From Ectocarpus siliculosus (Eukaryota > Sar > Phaeophyceae > Ectocarpales > Ectocarpaceae): a stretch of DNA of 45,785 nt. The DNA lies in assembly GCA_000310025.1 (NCBI GenBank), contig FN649751.1:1973313-2019097 (forward strand), in the 5' to 3' direction. Under the pieces are notes generated by a model that saw nothing but the letters and a program-made list of their open reading frames with translations, was not told where the DNA came from and did not search any database. This document shows positions 1 through 11,300 of this stretch, piece by piece (position 1 is the first letter of the stretch; every line of letters starts with the position of its first letter). A program made the position numbers and the translations under genes.

Positions 1-158
1 TTGGGGAAAAAAAAAAAAAGGCCCCCAAATTTGGGGGGGTTTTTTTGTGGGGGTGGGAAGGGTGTCCCTTTTCAAAAGGGAGGGGGGGCCAAGGGTAAAA
101 TGTTTTGGGCAACCAAAAAAGGGGTCCCCCCCCCCCCCCCCCCCCTTTTCCCCCGAAG

Positions 159-1477
159 GTAATCGCCTACACGCGGTCGAAGCTCCACTTCGCCATGCTC
201 AGCCTCTTCCTCGAGCTGCGCGCCCTGCTGCCGAACGCCATCGTGGGAGCCATCACGAGAGAGAGCATGCGGAAGGCCCTATCGACCGGCATCAAGGGCC
301 GCCAGGTGCTCGACTTCCTCAAGTGGCACGCCCACCCGGTCGTGAGGAGACGGACGCCCGTCGTGCCGGAGAACATCGCCGACCAGGTGGGTGTGGGTGT
401 GTGTGTGCGCGTGCGCGTGCGTGTGCCTGTGCCTCATTGAAGTACGACCATCCCCGCTTTGAAGGACACAAAACTTCAAGACATCCTCCGCTTCAAGAAC
501 ACTGACTTGTTTCCAGCAGTAAGGTGCCCCGCATAGTACCGTAGGGGAGGTGTCAAGTTTGACGAGACTTCCCCGCTTGAAGGACTCTGAACTTCAGTCG
601 ACATCCTCCGCTTTAAGAACACTGACTTTTTCCAGGAGTATGGTGCCCCACATAATACCGTAGGGGGTGTGATTGTGCCCCGCATAATACCATACGGGTG
701 TGTGTAAAGTTTGAGGAGATTTCCCCGCTTGAAGGACAATTTTGTTTTAGAAAAAACATGCGTGTCGTCAAAGCAGGGGCAACTGGTGTAGCATCAACCG
801 CGCTAGCCGCCTGACCAAAGGCGTCAGCGTTTGGCGGGACGAAACAGTAGGAACAGGCGTTGTGACCCGTGGGCGTTCGTCATATAGGGTGGCTGCGGAG
901 GAGATTTGGGCGAGAGCGTCCAGCCTCAGCCTAACCCGAGTTCTCTGTCCATCTCTGTCTGTTGATTGGTGGGCGGGTGGTTGGTTACTTCGTTGTTACA
1001 GGTAGGTTGGTTGCTTCGGAACCTGGAGTCTTCGTTAACCAACCAAAAGCAACCACGATATCCCACAGCCAAGAGGCAAAAGAGAGGCGATCCCAAAACG
1101 TGGCCGTTAAGCGCGATCGTCACCTGAATCGCCCCCTTATGCACATGGGAATCCTTCAAAAAAATACTCAGGTTCTGTTGTGGGAACGGGAGCGAGATCG
1201 CATGGAACACCGAGACGGCGTTCTCGTGGACGTTTCATACGCCAGCCGCGACGCTTTCCGAGGCATGACAGAGTTCGCCAACGCGAAGCAGGGCCTGCTG
1301 TGGAGCAGCCCGCTAGGGGGGGAGGACGAAGAGGGAGGCGGCGGGGGCGGCGGCAGCGGTAGCGGCAGCAGCGGTGGCGGGCTAGCCGGCCGGAAAAAGC
1401 TCATGGTGGTGTCCCCGGGCATCGTGGAGAGTTTGAACGCGGCCATTGTCGAGAACGGATGGACGAGCTCGTTTTGA
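159..1477 (+). CDS. TFB2: TFIIH core subunit TFB2/p52 (GTF2H4 homologue), C-terminal part
   Basis: Two exons, 159-386 and 1172-1477, join in phase 0 (DQ|VLLWERERDR; donor GTGGGT, acceptor CTCAG) and end at TGA 1475-1477. The translation carries family signatures in order: VIAYTRSKLHFAMLSLF, NAIVGAITRES, the AHPVVRRRTPVVPENIADQ stretch, LLWERERDR and a final KLMVVSPG. TFB2 is the TFIIH core subunit that anchors and stimulates the XPB helicase in transcription initiation and nucleotide excision repair; its extreme C-terminus contacts TFB5/p8. The N-terminal two thirds lie left of the window, and bases 1-150 are homopolymer-rich and unreliable. Unusual here is a Glu/Gly/Ser insert (about 1320-1390) just before the last beta strand, absent from the human and yeast proteins as I know them. 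The intron holds a tandem repeat. Identification is firm; the left exon edge (acceptor AAG at 156-158) is less sure. Confidence 0.9.
451..739. repeat. Tandem repeat in TFB2 intron, two and a fraction units
   Basis: The motif TCCCCGCTTGAAGGAC recurs near 451, 570 and 722, giving units of about 119 and 152 bp that share the 'catcctccgcttcaagaac' and 'accgtaggg' blocks. The second unit is longer because a block with 'ccccgcataatacc' is duplicated within it. Reading frames across it are therefore internally repeated and not genes. Confidence 0.85.
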
Positions 1478-2827
1478 CTGGGGCCGCGCGCCTTTGTTTG
1501 ATTGGTGTCACATTTCTGAGTGTAGTGAGTATTCTGCCGACAGTACGGTAGACGGTGGGCACACACACGAGAGAAATGTCTTTCGTTTGTTCGTGTGCTC
1601 TTGCGCCTTGTTGTTGTTCGCTTGCTCGTGTATCTTTCGCCCGCCTGTCTCTTCACGCTGCAGATGTGACCGTTTTTGTTGTTGTGTTTGTGTTACTACA
1701 TGTAATGTACTTTTTTGTGGTTGGTGCTTTCGGGAAAGTAGTGGTGCTGGCGGTGGTACTTGTAAGCTGTGGGTGGTGCTGGTCTGGCACGCTCTCGGGA
1801 CTTGGTGTCGCCGCCGCCACGGCTGTGCTGCTGCTGCTGCTGCAGTCACCGTGTCGTACCTGCTGTCGATTGATGATGCCGATTGTATGAAAGATGGGAT
1901 GGTGTGATGGTAGCGTTGTTTGTGGGAACTAGGGGGGAAGACTATGCCTAGAAAGTTTTAGCGTTTAGTTGGATTGACGTTCCGTTAAGACATCTAGAGT
2001 GGGATTTGTTCTTGTTTTTCCCGTGCAGCTTCTACAGGCACATCTCTCGAACGTCGATATGTCGAACCTACAGCTATGTACACGAATAGATGGAGAGGTG
2101 TGTGCGCCTAGAGCAAATGATTCGTTGGGTTCTCTGGCTGCGAGAGCCTTGGTGGAAAAAAAGAACATGCCAACTTCCAGGGCAGGCCACCCGACACGAG
2201 AGGACTCGAGTCGAGACCAAGAACAACGGAGGCAGCAGCAGCCGCAGCCGCAGCCGCAGCAGCAGCAGCAGCAGCACCTCTCGGTCCCAGCACACACGCA
2301 CTACTCAAACCAACTTTTGATGTGATGTTATGGTGTGATGTGTGGATCCCAAACTGCGATTCTTCCACGCTGCCAAAGTACACGCGAATCCTGTAGAGGC
2401 ACATGTCTCTCTCCCCTGCCCTCTTGTGATGATGCCTCCACCCCCCCCTCCCCCATCGCCGCCGCCGCCGCCGCCGCCGCCTCGACCCGCCTACGCGCAC
2501 CGCACCATCTGCTTGCTAGCATCATCTCCAGCTAATGTTTCAAGGTACAGAATCGATTCAACACTTCAAGACGAGCCCACCACTCGCCGGTACAAAACAA
2601 CACTAACGCAATCGTCCGACTTGGTGCACTCTCCTTCAGAAGATCTATGTTACGCAATGCCGTCGGTCTACATGACAACCACAGTCAGCCCCCCTCATCA
2701 CTCCTGCCCAAAAACGATAAACGCCCACACATGATCTCATGGAGCGAAACCATAACACTAAAAATCAGGACCAAACACGAGAGCCCCCGCTTTATGACAA
2801 GTGACGGGGGCCGGCCCCCACCGCGCT
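1478..2827. other. Intergenic, low-complexity; no gene seen
   Basis: Region downstream of TFB2. It contains GT/GTT-rich sequence (1560-1760), a short CTG run (1829-1842), CAG/CCGCAG runs (2232-2276) and a GCC run (2458-2480). Open frames on both strands here are products of these runs and lack family signatures. It probably holds the TFB2 3' UTR; I could not place a polyadenylation site. Confidence 0.6.
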
Positions 2828-2982
2828 ATTCCGCCGCATCGGACAATCGTCCTGTTATCCTTAATTAAACGGCAACACCGGAGGTATCCGACGACAATAC
2901 TATTAACTATTATTCCGCCGCATCGGAATCGCCCTGTTATCCTTAATTAAAAGGCAACACCGGTGGTATCCGATGACGATAC
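2828..2982. repeat. Two tandem 84-bp units with TCCG..CGGA inverted motif
   Basis: Units start at about 2828 and 2912, each with ATTCCGCCGCATCGGA, then TGTTATCCTTAATTAAA, then CGGCAACACCGG or a close variant, then GGTATCCGA(C/T)GAC(A/G)ATAC. Each unit contains short self-complementary pieces (TCCG/CGGA, TTAATTAA). Lies between the convergent 3' ends of TFB2 and the SET gene. Confidence 0.85.
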
Positions 2983-3749
2983 AAATCACAACACCACGCG
3001 GAGACCAAAAAGCGAACAAAGAAAAAAAGGGTGCAAGTACACATCAAAAATCGTCTACATGTATGTTCTCTACGTATGGCGCCCGCTAGCTTAACCCAGA
3101 GGAGGAGGTTGATCCTCCCTCTACCCTGCTACTGACTGCTGCACACCGTCTCTTTTTACTTTGAGGGGCCACCCGCCCATCCTTCTCACGCTCTTATCGC
3201 GCCGAGAGTTTGCACCTATGGCGAACAGCCGCCGGGTGATGTGGAGAATACTCGTCGGCCGTTTCTGGTATCGTGTAAGACGTGTCAGGCTATCTATAAC
3301 AACCAATTCGGACCACCCTTGGACCTGACTGCTGTGGTAACACAGCCGGCCCCGATCCTTCTCCGTATCTTACATGCCCGTTTGCAATCAGCAAAAAAAT
3401 CTGGAATGTTGTTGGGCGTTGTTTCTTTTTTTTAAGCTACCCCGGTCGGGACTGTCTATCCCGACCATATTCATGCTTGAAAGGCAATTCCTTTCAGTGG
3501 TACTCAATGGCACGACAGAACGAAGTTCGATTGTCGAGCTGCTCTGCAGCACAGAGCACAACTAAAGTTCAGCAGCACGCAGTAGTACACCCGACGCGAT
3601 CCTCCTGCCTTCAAGAATCAACCGCAGAGAGAGAAACCTGCTTGTATGGCACTGCCTCGATTCAGACGGCGACACAAAACCTTTTGCCTGCCTAACAAGA
3701 CCATCCGAAAACAAAAAAAAGAAGAGGGTAGAAAAGAACGCGCGTTCTC
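2983..3749. other. Intergenic; no gene seen
   Basis: No frame with family signature on either strand. It should contain the 3' UTR of the minus-strand SET gene that ends at 3750. Confidence 0.5.
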
Positions 3750-5353
3750 TTAAAGCTGATCCTCTTTCTTGCTTTGGCGCCCGCGGCACCCCGGCGCCCG
3801 GCAAGCGCACTCCATAGCCACCGCCGATCCTCCTAGGCCGACGGTGTGAGGGGGCGGGTACGAGTACAAGAGCTCCTCTCCGGCGGGAATAACCCTCAGG
3901 GAGAAAAAGCAAACGCGCCTCTCTTGCGAGTCACCCTTGCCCGCGGTCACCTGCGGCGGGGAACAACAAAAGACAGAAGCGCAGGGGTAGATGTTGGCCG
4001 GGTTCGAGTTACTTCTACAAGCTGAGTAGCGGGGGGGAAAGGCATATGCGTGTGTGCCCATGTGGCGGGGAGCGACGTTTTTTTTATCGGAAAATCGCCT
4101 CCCGCGATCATTTACGCGACTTGGCGACACAGGGGTGAGCTTTCGGAGCACGGCAGTATAAAAGGCGGAAATAGTCCGCGACCTCGTGCTACATAAATCA
4201 ACCATTTGTTCGAGAGTGCACCCACCAAAACTGTGTGAGAAATTGCTCCACGGGGAGGTCTCCCACCAGCCTTCGCGTACCCCCTCCCCTCTGTTTTCCA
4301 ATCTACCGTGCCATCCATCCTCCCGGACCCGCTTTCTCACCACTGCTGCTACAGCAGGAGTCGACTTGTTTCCAAGTACGTCGTGTACCCCTATTGAGTG
4401 TGTTAACACGACCTAATGATCTTACGCTCAACAAACTATCTCGTGTACGGTTACAAAACCTGAGAAGCGCTCACCGCCAGCATGTAGACGTTTGGGTCGC
4501 ACGAGTGGTTCAAGGCCCGAGCGAGGTTTCCCTTGCGAGTGGCGTCGATGAACATCTCGTCCTCCCCGAGGCGAACAACGCGTTCCTGCAGATCATAACA
4601 GCAAGAGAGAGGGCGCGGTAGTCCAGGAGGAGAGGCGTTACTGGAGGGAGGGGGGGGGGGTTCTGATGGCCATGCCTGCCTAACTAACGAGCGAACGGCC
4701 GTGGAAGAGTGCTGTTCACCCACCCACGTCGTGCTCATTCACCTTGGCGGGTAGCACTTAGCTACGCTTGGTGCCGCTGCAGCAGGATTAGGTACCCGTA
4801 GCAGCGTTAGGATAGAAATAGCCGCAATACCTTAGCTCTGCATACGTACGGTGTGGAGGGTTGCGGCATTCGGAAAACGTCATGCCGAGCATGTCAACAC
4901 TTAGGTGCAGCAAAGCATCACGGGCCGCCGCTCAGGGCAACAGCTGAGAACACGTAACTGGCGTGGATGACCGCCGCCCCAATAGAACGGTGTCAGAGCG
5001 AGCTTGGACGTGTGCGACGGCACCGGGAATCATGACTGAAACGCAGAGCTGGTGCGCCCAAACATAGGCGCTAGTCACCTCCACAGCAGTTCCATCCTAC
5101 GCACCCACGGTGTCCAGTGGCCGAAACCTGCAAAAATGTGTTTGTTTGCTACCCATCATGAACACATACTGATGACTTGAGTCGTACAACCCATTATAGT
5201 ACGTGCATCGTTCGCTCGACATCATACCTGAGTGTTGGTCCGGCGGTACCCCTCGACTCGCTTTTTCGCCTCGTCAAGCTTAATGCGCTCCCCCACGAAC
5301 TCGGCCACCAGCTCATGGGCACCGATGGCTTGGGTGGTGAAGACGCCGAACCC
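3750..5353 (-). CDS. Last three exons of SET gene: SET and post-SET domains
   Basis: Exons 5228-5353, 4475-4585 and 3750-3950, all joined in phase 0. Key motifs in order: GFGVFTTQAIGAHELVAEFV, GERI, FIDATRKGNLARALNHSCDP followed by N (cofactor-binding R/NHSCxPN), VCFFSLRVIPAGEEL, LYSY (position of the catalytic tyrosine), and post-SET CACRAPGC (CxCx4C). The stop is TAA at 3750. The SET-I segment is short (about 10 residues between GYRRTNTQ and GEDEMFIDAT). IDATRKGN is closer to SET2/ASH1-type than to KMT2-type enzymes as I know them, so substrate lysine cannot be assigned. The acceptor before GFGVF (ACAAAAG) has a weak pyrimidine tract. Confidence 0.9.
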
Positions 5354-8300
5354 CTTTTGTTGTGATTTTCACCGTTTTTGGTGACAAAAATTACAAGCAA
5401 GGGAGACAGCCGGGCCGGCGCAACAGCCGCACAAGAGGGAGGTGGCACGGCACGCGTCAGGCACGCAGGCAGCGTATGCATATCACGAACGGAAGAAAGT
5501 CTGCGCATAACTTAAGAAATCGTGAAACTCGAGGGTCAGCGTAAATAAACGTTCATGTCTGTTGCTTTGCAACAACTACCGCCGCCACAAAACTCCGTCC
5601 GTGCAAACAGAAACATGGCGTGCATGTACCCACAGGCGGGCGAGTTTTTCGAAGCCCAGCTCTTTCTCCTACCCGACGCCCCCCCTCCTCCTAAACCCGT
5701 CTTCACCTGTACGGTCGACTTCCCCAAGCGTAGGCGTGTCCTCGAGACGACCGCGATCTCCTTCAAGAACCCCCGGAACGCGCGCAAGTGCCGCCCCGCC
5801 TCCTCCCCGCTCCGCTCCCTCGCCGCGTGGGCCGCCTGCAGCACCTTCCACTCGGGAACCACCGCCTTCGGAGCCTCGCCCTTGATCTCCTCCCCAAGGC
5901 TGGGATTGGTGCCGCTGGGTACCTGGCCGAGGGCATACAGGAGTTCAGGAGTAAAGACTAGGCGTGGACGGCAGCAGGGCGTGGGGACATGATTCGACCG
6001 GTGCCGGTGCGCATACCATGGTAACTTGATGCTCGAGAGCTACAAAAGCCTTGGCTCTCTGGCTCGCAGCTAGGCCTTCGACGACTCATCTCGTGAAACG
6101 CCACCATCCGTGCCGTGATATACGTTGCCACCCCCTCCAAAGTAGTCCTACAATGACAGGCAATCGACTCCCCCTTTTTGACGCATGCAACAGTCCGTGC
6201 GAACAGCGTAAGGCTTATTTACCGGCTGGCCTTCGGGTGACTGGGCAAGGAACTCTCCGTCCGGGGCAGCGAACTGCCGGGTCACCGGAGTTGGCATGGG
6301 AAGCGTGTACGCCCTGCGCTTGTGCAACGTGGGGAGGTCGATGGGTTCACACTTGGCGCTCCCGACCGGTCGCCTGGTTCGATACAAGTGCGAACAGGCA
6401 GGAAGGCGGCGAGTGGGGGGCCGTGATCAAGGCGGCGCCGCCGCGAAGGAACGAGAGCATGAGACATGATCACCTGTGCGTCGTGACGGCCTTTCTGCTT
6501 CCGCTGATGGTTTCTGCTTTCCTAATTGAGACAGCACTACAATAGGTTTTACAGCTTCTGAAGGGCGTCAGGTTTACGATGGTTGGGCATGCGAGAGGGA
6601 GAGTGAAATAATTCAAGAATCAATACCAACACGCCCCACACGTAACACTCGCACCACCAATCGCCTCAGCTCGTCAGCATTCGCGTCAAATAGTCGCTCC
6701 AGTGAGAGGTCGTCGAAACAACTCCTCCTCCGAGTGTTCTTGACAACACTCTTCAATCGAACGGTACACAACGCGGCCATGAAGGTGTCCCAACATGGAG
6801 CCTGTGGATCAGAAGCAGCTGCAACCAACACGCACGCGCTGAGCCTACGGCCGAGACCGCAACTTTCGTCTCTCCTGTCTCAAAAAAAACATCCGCTGTG
6901 TGTGTGGTCTTGGCTACACCCACCTCAAAGCCTTGTCGGTGCAGTCGGTCCTGTACAGCGACAGCGACTCCCTCAGCGCGCTCTCCTCCTCGCCCATCTC
7001 CCCGCGGGTGTACAGCAGCGCCGGGCTCGAAGCCACCGCCACCGCCACCTCGACCGCCGCCTCCACCCTCCCCCGGCGGGCCGCCAGCTCCCCCTCTGAC
7101 CTCCTCTTCTTCTTGCCCCCTCCGCTGCTCGCGGCGGACGACCCTTCCTCCTTGTCCTCCTTCGTCTCCTGCTCCGCGCGGGCGCGAGCGGCCGCGGAAG
7201 CGCGCCTGATGGCCACGTGCATGTAGTACGCGTCCTCGTTGGCCGGGGTGAGCTCGAGGCCGGCGAAGGGCCCGTCGAGCGGCCAAGCATCGGAGGAGGC
7301 GGCGGGGCCCATGATGTTGTGCTGGGAGGCCTTGGTCTCGGCGGAGGCGAGGCGGTCCAGCAGGGCCTGCGCCTGGGGCCAGATCCGTTCCGCACCCTTG
7401 AGAACGTTCCTGGGTTTACAGTGTAACGTGCATTATTCATGGGCAGCGGCAGCGGCGGCGGCGGGAAAGCGGGGGTGTGGGGGTGGGGAAGGCTGAGGGG
7501 TCTTCGTGCGAACGATGGGGGGTATTTTTGGGTTGACCACGTTCAGGAACGAGACATTTGATAGGGACAAGGGAATGTGGAGACACCGTGTCTGTCTCCC
7601 TCAGGTCCCGTCCTAAGTCGACCAAACAACGCGCATGCTCAAGGTGCCACCGATGTCCTATCGCGTGGACCAAAACATGACTCCCACACGCAGGCAAGCC
7701 CGCTAAAAAAGGCACACGCGACTAGGTTGCATACGATACCACACCCCGGGGACCGATCTTCAAAAGCTCGATTACGCCACAATCAATGATACACGTGTTT
7801 GAAAAGCTCTCGACGAGACGGTTCCCAAGCCACCATATTTTTCACCGCCATCACCGCTTGTTCATCTGCAGAGTAAATCGAGCTTCGAGACAAAGGGGGT
7901 TGAGCATCTTACGCACCCCACGATATGTAGAATGCGCAAAAACACGTCCCCTCTTCCCCCTAAACTTACGTGGCCTCCTTGTGGTAGATGGTGCCGGGGC
8001 CGTTGAACGTCCTCGCGTTGGCGCACAGCAGCTGCACGTCCAGGGCGAGTTCGTGGATCGACCCGTACAGCTCCCACTGCGACCGCCGCCGGATGGTCGA
8101 GAAGTCGATCGGGTGCTCGATCGCCTCCGCGTACCCCTCTACGCCGTCGGGCACCGGGTCCTTGAACAGGTTGAGCGGGTCCAGCTGCTGCAGACGGTCG
8201 AGCGCGAGCGTGGTCACCATGCGCAGCAGGCGCCGCCGTTCGATCGGCAGCTGGCCGGCGAGGTCTTCTTGTTCTTGTTGTTGTGGTTCTGTCTCCACGT

Positions 8301-11300
8301 CAAGGCGACTGCCGCCGGCGCCGGTCCCCCGGGAGATGTCGCCGCCGCTGACGCCCCTGCCGTTGCCAACGGCACCACGAGACGTGCCGCCCCCGCCGCC
8401 CCCTTCGCCCCCGCCGCCGCTGCTGCTGCTGCCACCACCTCCGCGGGGGGAGGCATCTCGGCGGAAGCCAAACGCATCCCCTTCCCTGCTGCCCCCACCT
8501 CCTCTTGCCGAGCCAGAGGAGGCGGCCCCCCTCGCAGCGGGAGGGGAGGCCGACTGGCGACGCGCTTCGCTCTCCCGGGCAGCGGCTGCCGCCGCCGCTG
8601 ACAGCTAGGGACGGCGGCCGACCACAACAACAACAACACAACACAGCGGTACGGGGTGAGGGGGGGAACTTGTACTCATGCAAACGCATGCCGGGGTCAT
8701 CAGATCATTGACCTCGCATCCCGGGACGGAGCGATATGCAGGGTTTTGGCCGGCCCAGGCTACGTTTCACAAGGATGAAAAAGAGAACAAGCATAGGTCA
8801 TCATCCTTGCGTTTGCTATGCCAAGCCAGCGGGGGCGCGGTGGGGGGGTCACTTGCTCCCTCAGCCTCTCGCCAAAACTGCTGTTTCGCCAGCTACGGAG
8901 AGGTCTGTTCGCGGTGCCTGCGTGCAGAAAGGTTGACAGGCGGCTAACGCCGACTAAGTCTTAGACCACTATTTAGCTTTCCCCAGACCCTCTCTAGAAG
9001 ATGACGACGAATCAAGGCCAAGGCCAAGCGCATGCATTCGGTATTGTACTTGCTTGCTTGTGCCTGTGGCGGAGAAAAGCATGAGCGAGCAACTGAGAGC
9101 GGTCCTTCCACATGCACATCCCCCCCGACTCGCCGACACCGTACACAGCCACCCCACAAATCAGTGTTTAGCACAACCCTCGCCATACCTCGGCTGAGGA
9201 CGACGACCGCTTTATCCCCGCGTGTCCCCCCCCGGAGCCCGCCGCCCCGCCTTCTGGCTCTCTGGAACGCCCGCCCGCCACGGACGCCTGCTGGCCGTTC
9301 CCCTGCTGCGACACAGCGCCCTGGCTCGTCAACCCTCCGCCTCCCGCCCACGTCGTCCCGCGCAGTGAAGAAGGGGGGCCGGCGCCACGCTTTGGGCGGG
9401 ACCTTCGCTCCCGGCAAGTGGGGCACTCCCACTGGGCATACCACGAGAATTATCGGAGATGGGGGGGGTAGTTGGGGTCGATAAGAACCCGAGTGGAACA
9501 TTGGGTAATCGAAAACACTGATGTAAGCAGCCGGGAAATCTCGATTCAGAATCATCTTATTTGTTTGGTTCCAGGGTACAGAAGCCTTGCAATTATAAGC
9601 CGCCTATTTGGGCGAGGGTCGTCTTGATGTCGACGACCGTCGCACTTGTTCCGTTTCATTCCAACACCGAACTCTGCCGAAGGGGACGATCAGAGTAACG
9701 CCAAACCGGAGATCAAAATACCAACCAAGGCGCAACCACGGTAACCTGAACGATAAAACACTGCATGACAAAAAAGCGCAAAATCAGCCAATCAGCTGGG
9801 CGAGGGCGGAAGGGAGAGGGGGGGGGTGGGGTTGGGGTTGGGGGGTGAGGGGACCAGACAGAGAACAATCAACCACGCCAGGCGGCGACGCAGCATTCAG
9901 CCCACATCCTACCTTGATGCCGCCCCCGACGAGGTCAGACTTTTCTATCCCGTCCTTCCTCTTGAGGCACGGGAAGCAGAAGGAGTGCATCTTCGCCAGC
10001 TCCTGGCTGGAGCAGACCATCAGCCCGCCGTCCGGGTGCAAGCGGCAGTACGCGCACACGTCCATCTTGCCCTCTTGGGTCGCTCGCATGTGTTTCAGGT
10101 TCCACATGCGGTTCTCCTTGCGCAGGGGGTCTTTCTTCCCGAGAGTGACTTTTTCGCGGTCGCCGCCGCCGCCGCCGCCGGCAGCGCTTGCCTTCGTCGC
10201 GGGTGGCGCGTCGTCTTGTTTTTCCTGCCGTGCGGGCCTGCCGCCGCCACCGCCGCCGGCCCCTCCGTCGTTGCTGCTACTCGACGAGGGGGGTCGGCGG
10301 ACGTGAATCGGCCCACTCCCCCCCGACCCGGCGCTGCCCGGCGCCCTCCCGGACCCTCGGGCACCGTGCTTCACCCCGTTACTCTCGTCCCCCTCCACAT
10401 CCATGTGGTCGCTCACCCTACCGCCGTCTCGGGTCTGCCCCCGGCCACCGGCGCTGCTGCTGCCGCCGTCGCGCGGTGCTTCGGTGTCTTTCGCCGGGAA
10501 GCCTTCGCTGGTGCCGCTGCCGTCGCCGCCGCTCCTGCTCGCTCCGCGCGGCGTATCTATTCTCCGCGCTGGTTGTTCCTCCTCAATGCTGCTCTCCGCC
10601 GGTTGAGACTTCCAGCTTGACGAGCCAATCTTGAGGTCGGACGACGGTACACGCGACCGCCAGCCATCTCCCGCAGAACCGAAAGCTCTCGACGAACCCT
10701 CCGCCCCCTCCGCCGCGTCCCTTTTCTCGACCTGTTGCGTGAGAGCGCGCTCCTCCTCGGCGAGCTCCGGGTACCCGGCTTCTGTCGCCACCTCGCTCGG
10801 CACGAGCCCCATCTCTACCATGGTGGCCGCCAGGCCGGCGCGGAAGGGTCCCGTCGCGCGAGCGCCGAAGCTCACCGCCGTGCCGTCGAAGACCCTGCCC
10901 GGGCCCAGCGCTCCGGCGAAGGGCGCCCCGAGCCTCCGCTTGTCGGTGTAGGCATGGTGCTTCGGCCTCTTCCCGGCTCGGGGCGAGATGGGAAGGTGCG
11001 CCGCCAGCGCTCCGAGATCCTCGTCGGCTTTTATTTTGCTGCCGTTCGTTCGCCCCCTCCGGTTGCTGGCGTCTTCGCCGTCCCCCGGTACGCTGCCCGT
11101 CGTTCGAGGCACCCCTCCCTCTCTCCCTCCCGGATTCACGGCTCCGCCGCCATCGCGGGCGGCGGCCTTCTGCTGATGAGCCGGCGTCCGGTTCCGCGGC
11201 CTCGGCCTCTTGGCGACGTTCCTCATCAGGATGTGCACGTGCTTCTCCTCGTACAGCAGGGACCGCAGGAGGAGGTTGTCCAGCTCAGGGGAGAAGACCT

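Noticed and set aside
47-158. Start of an open frame in the first 150 bases
   Set aside because: Homopolymer-rich, probably low-quality contig end; the TFB2 homology begins only at 159.
2342-2734. + strand frame with a long proline run
   Set aside because: Driven by a C/GCC run; no conserved sequence on either side.
7786-8601. + strand open frame of 271 codons
   Set aside because: Antisense shadow of the bromodomain exon, which has clear family motifs on the minus strand.
9826-10620. Long + strand open frame of about 264 codons
   Set aside because: Antisense to the GC-rich linker exon of the SET gene; composition is the reverse of Gly/Ser/Ala repeats and has no domain.
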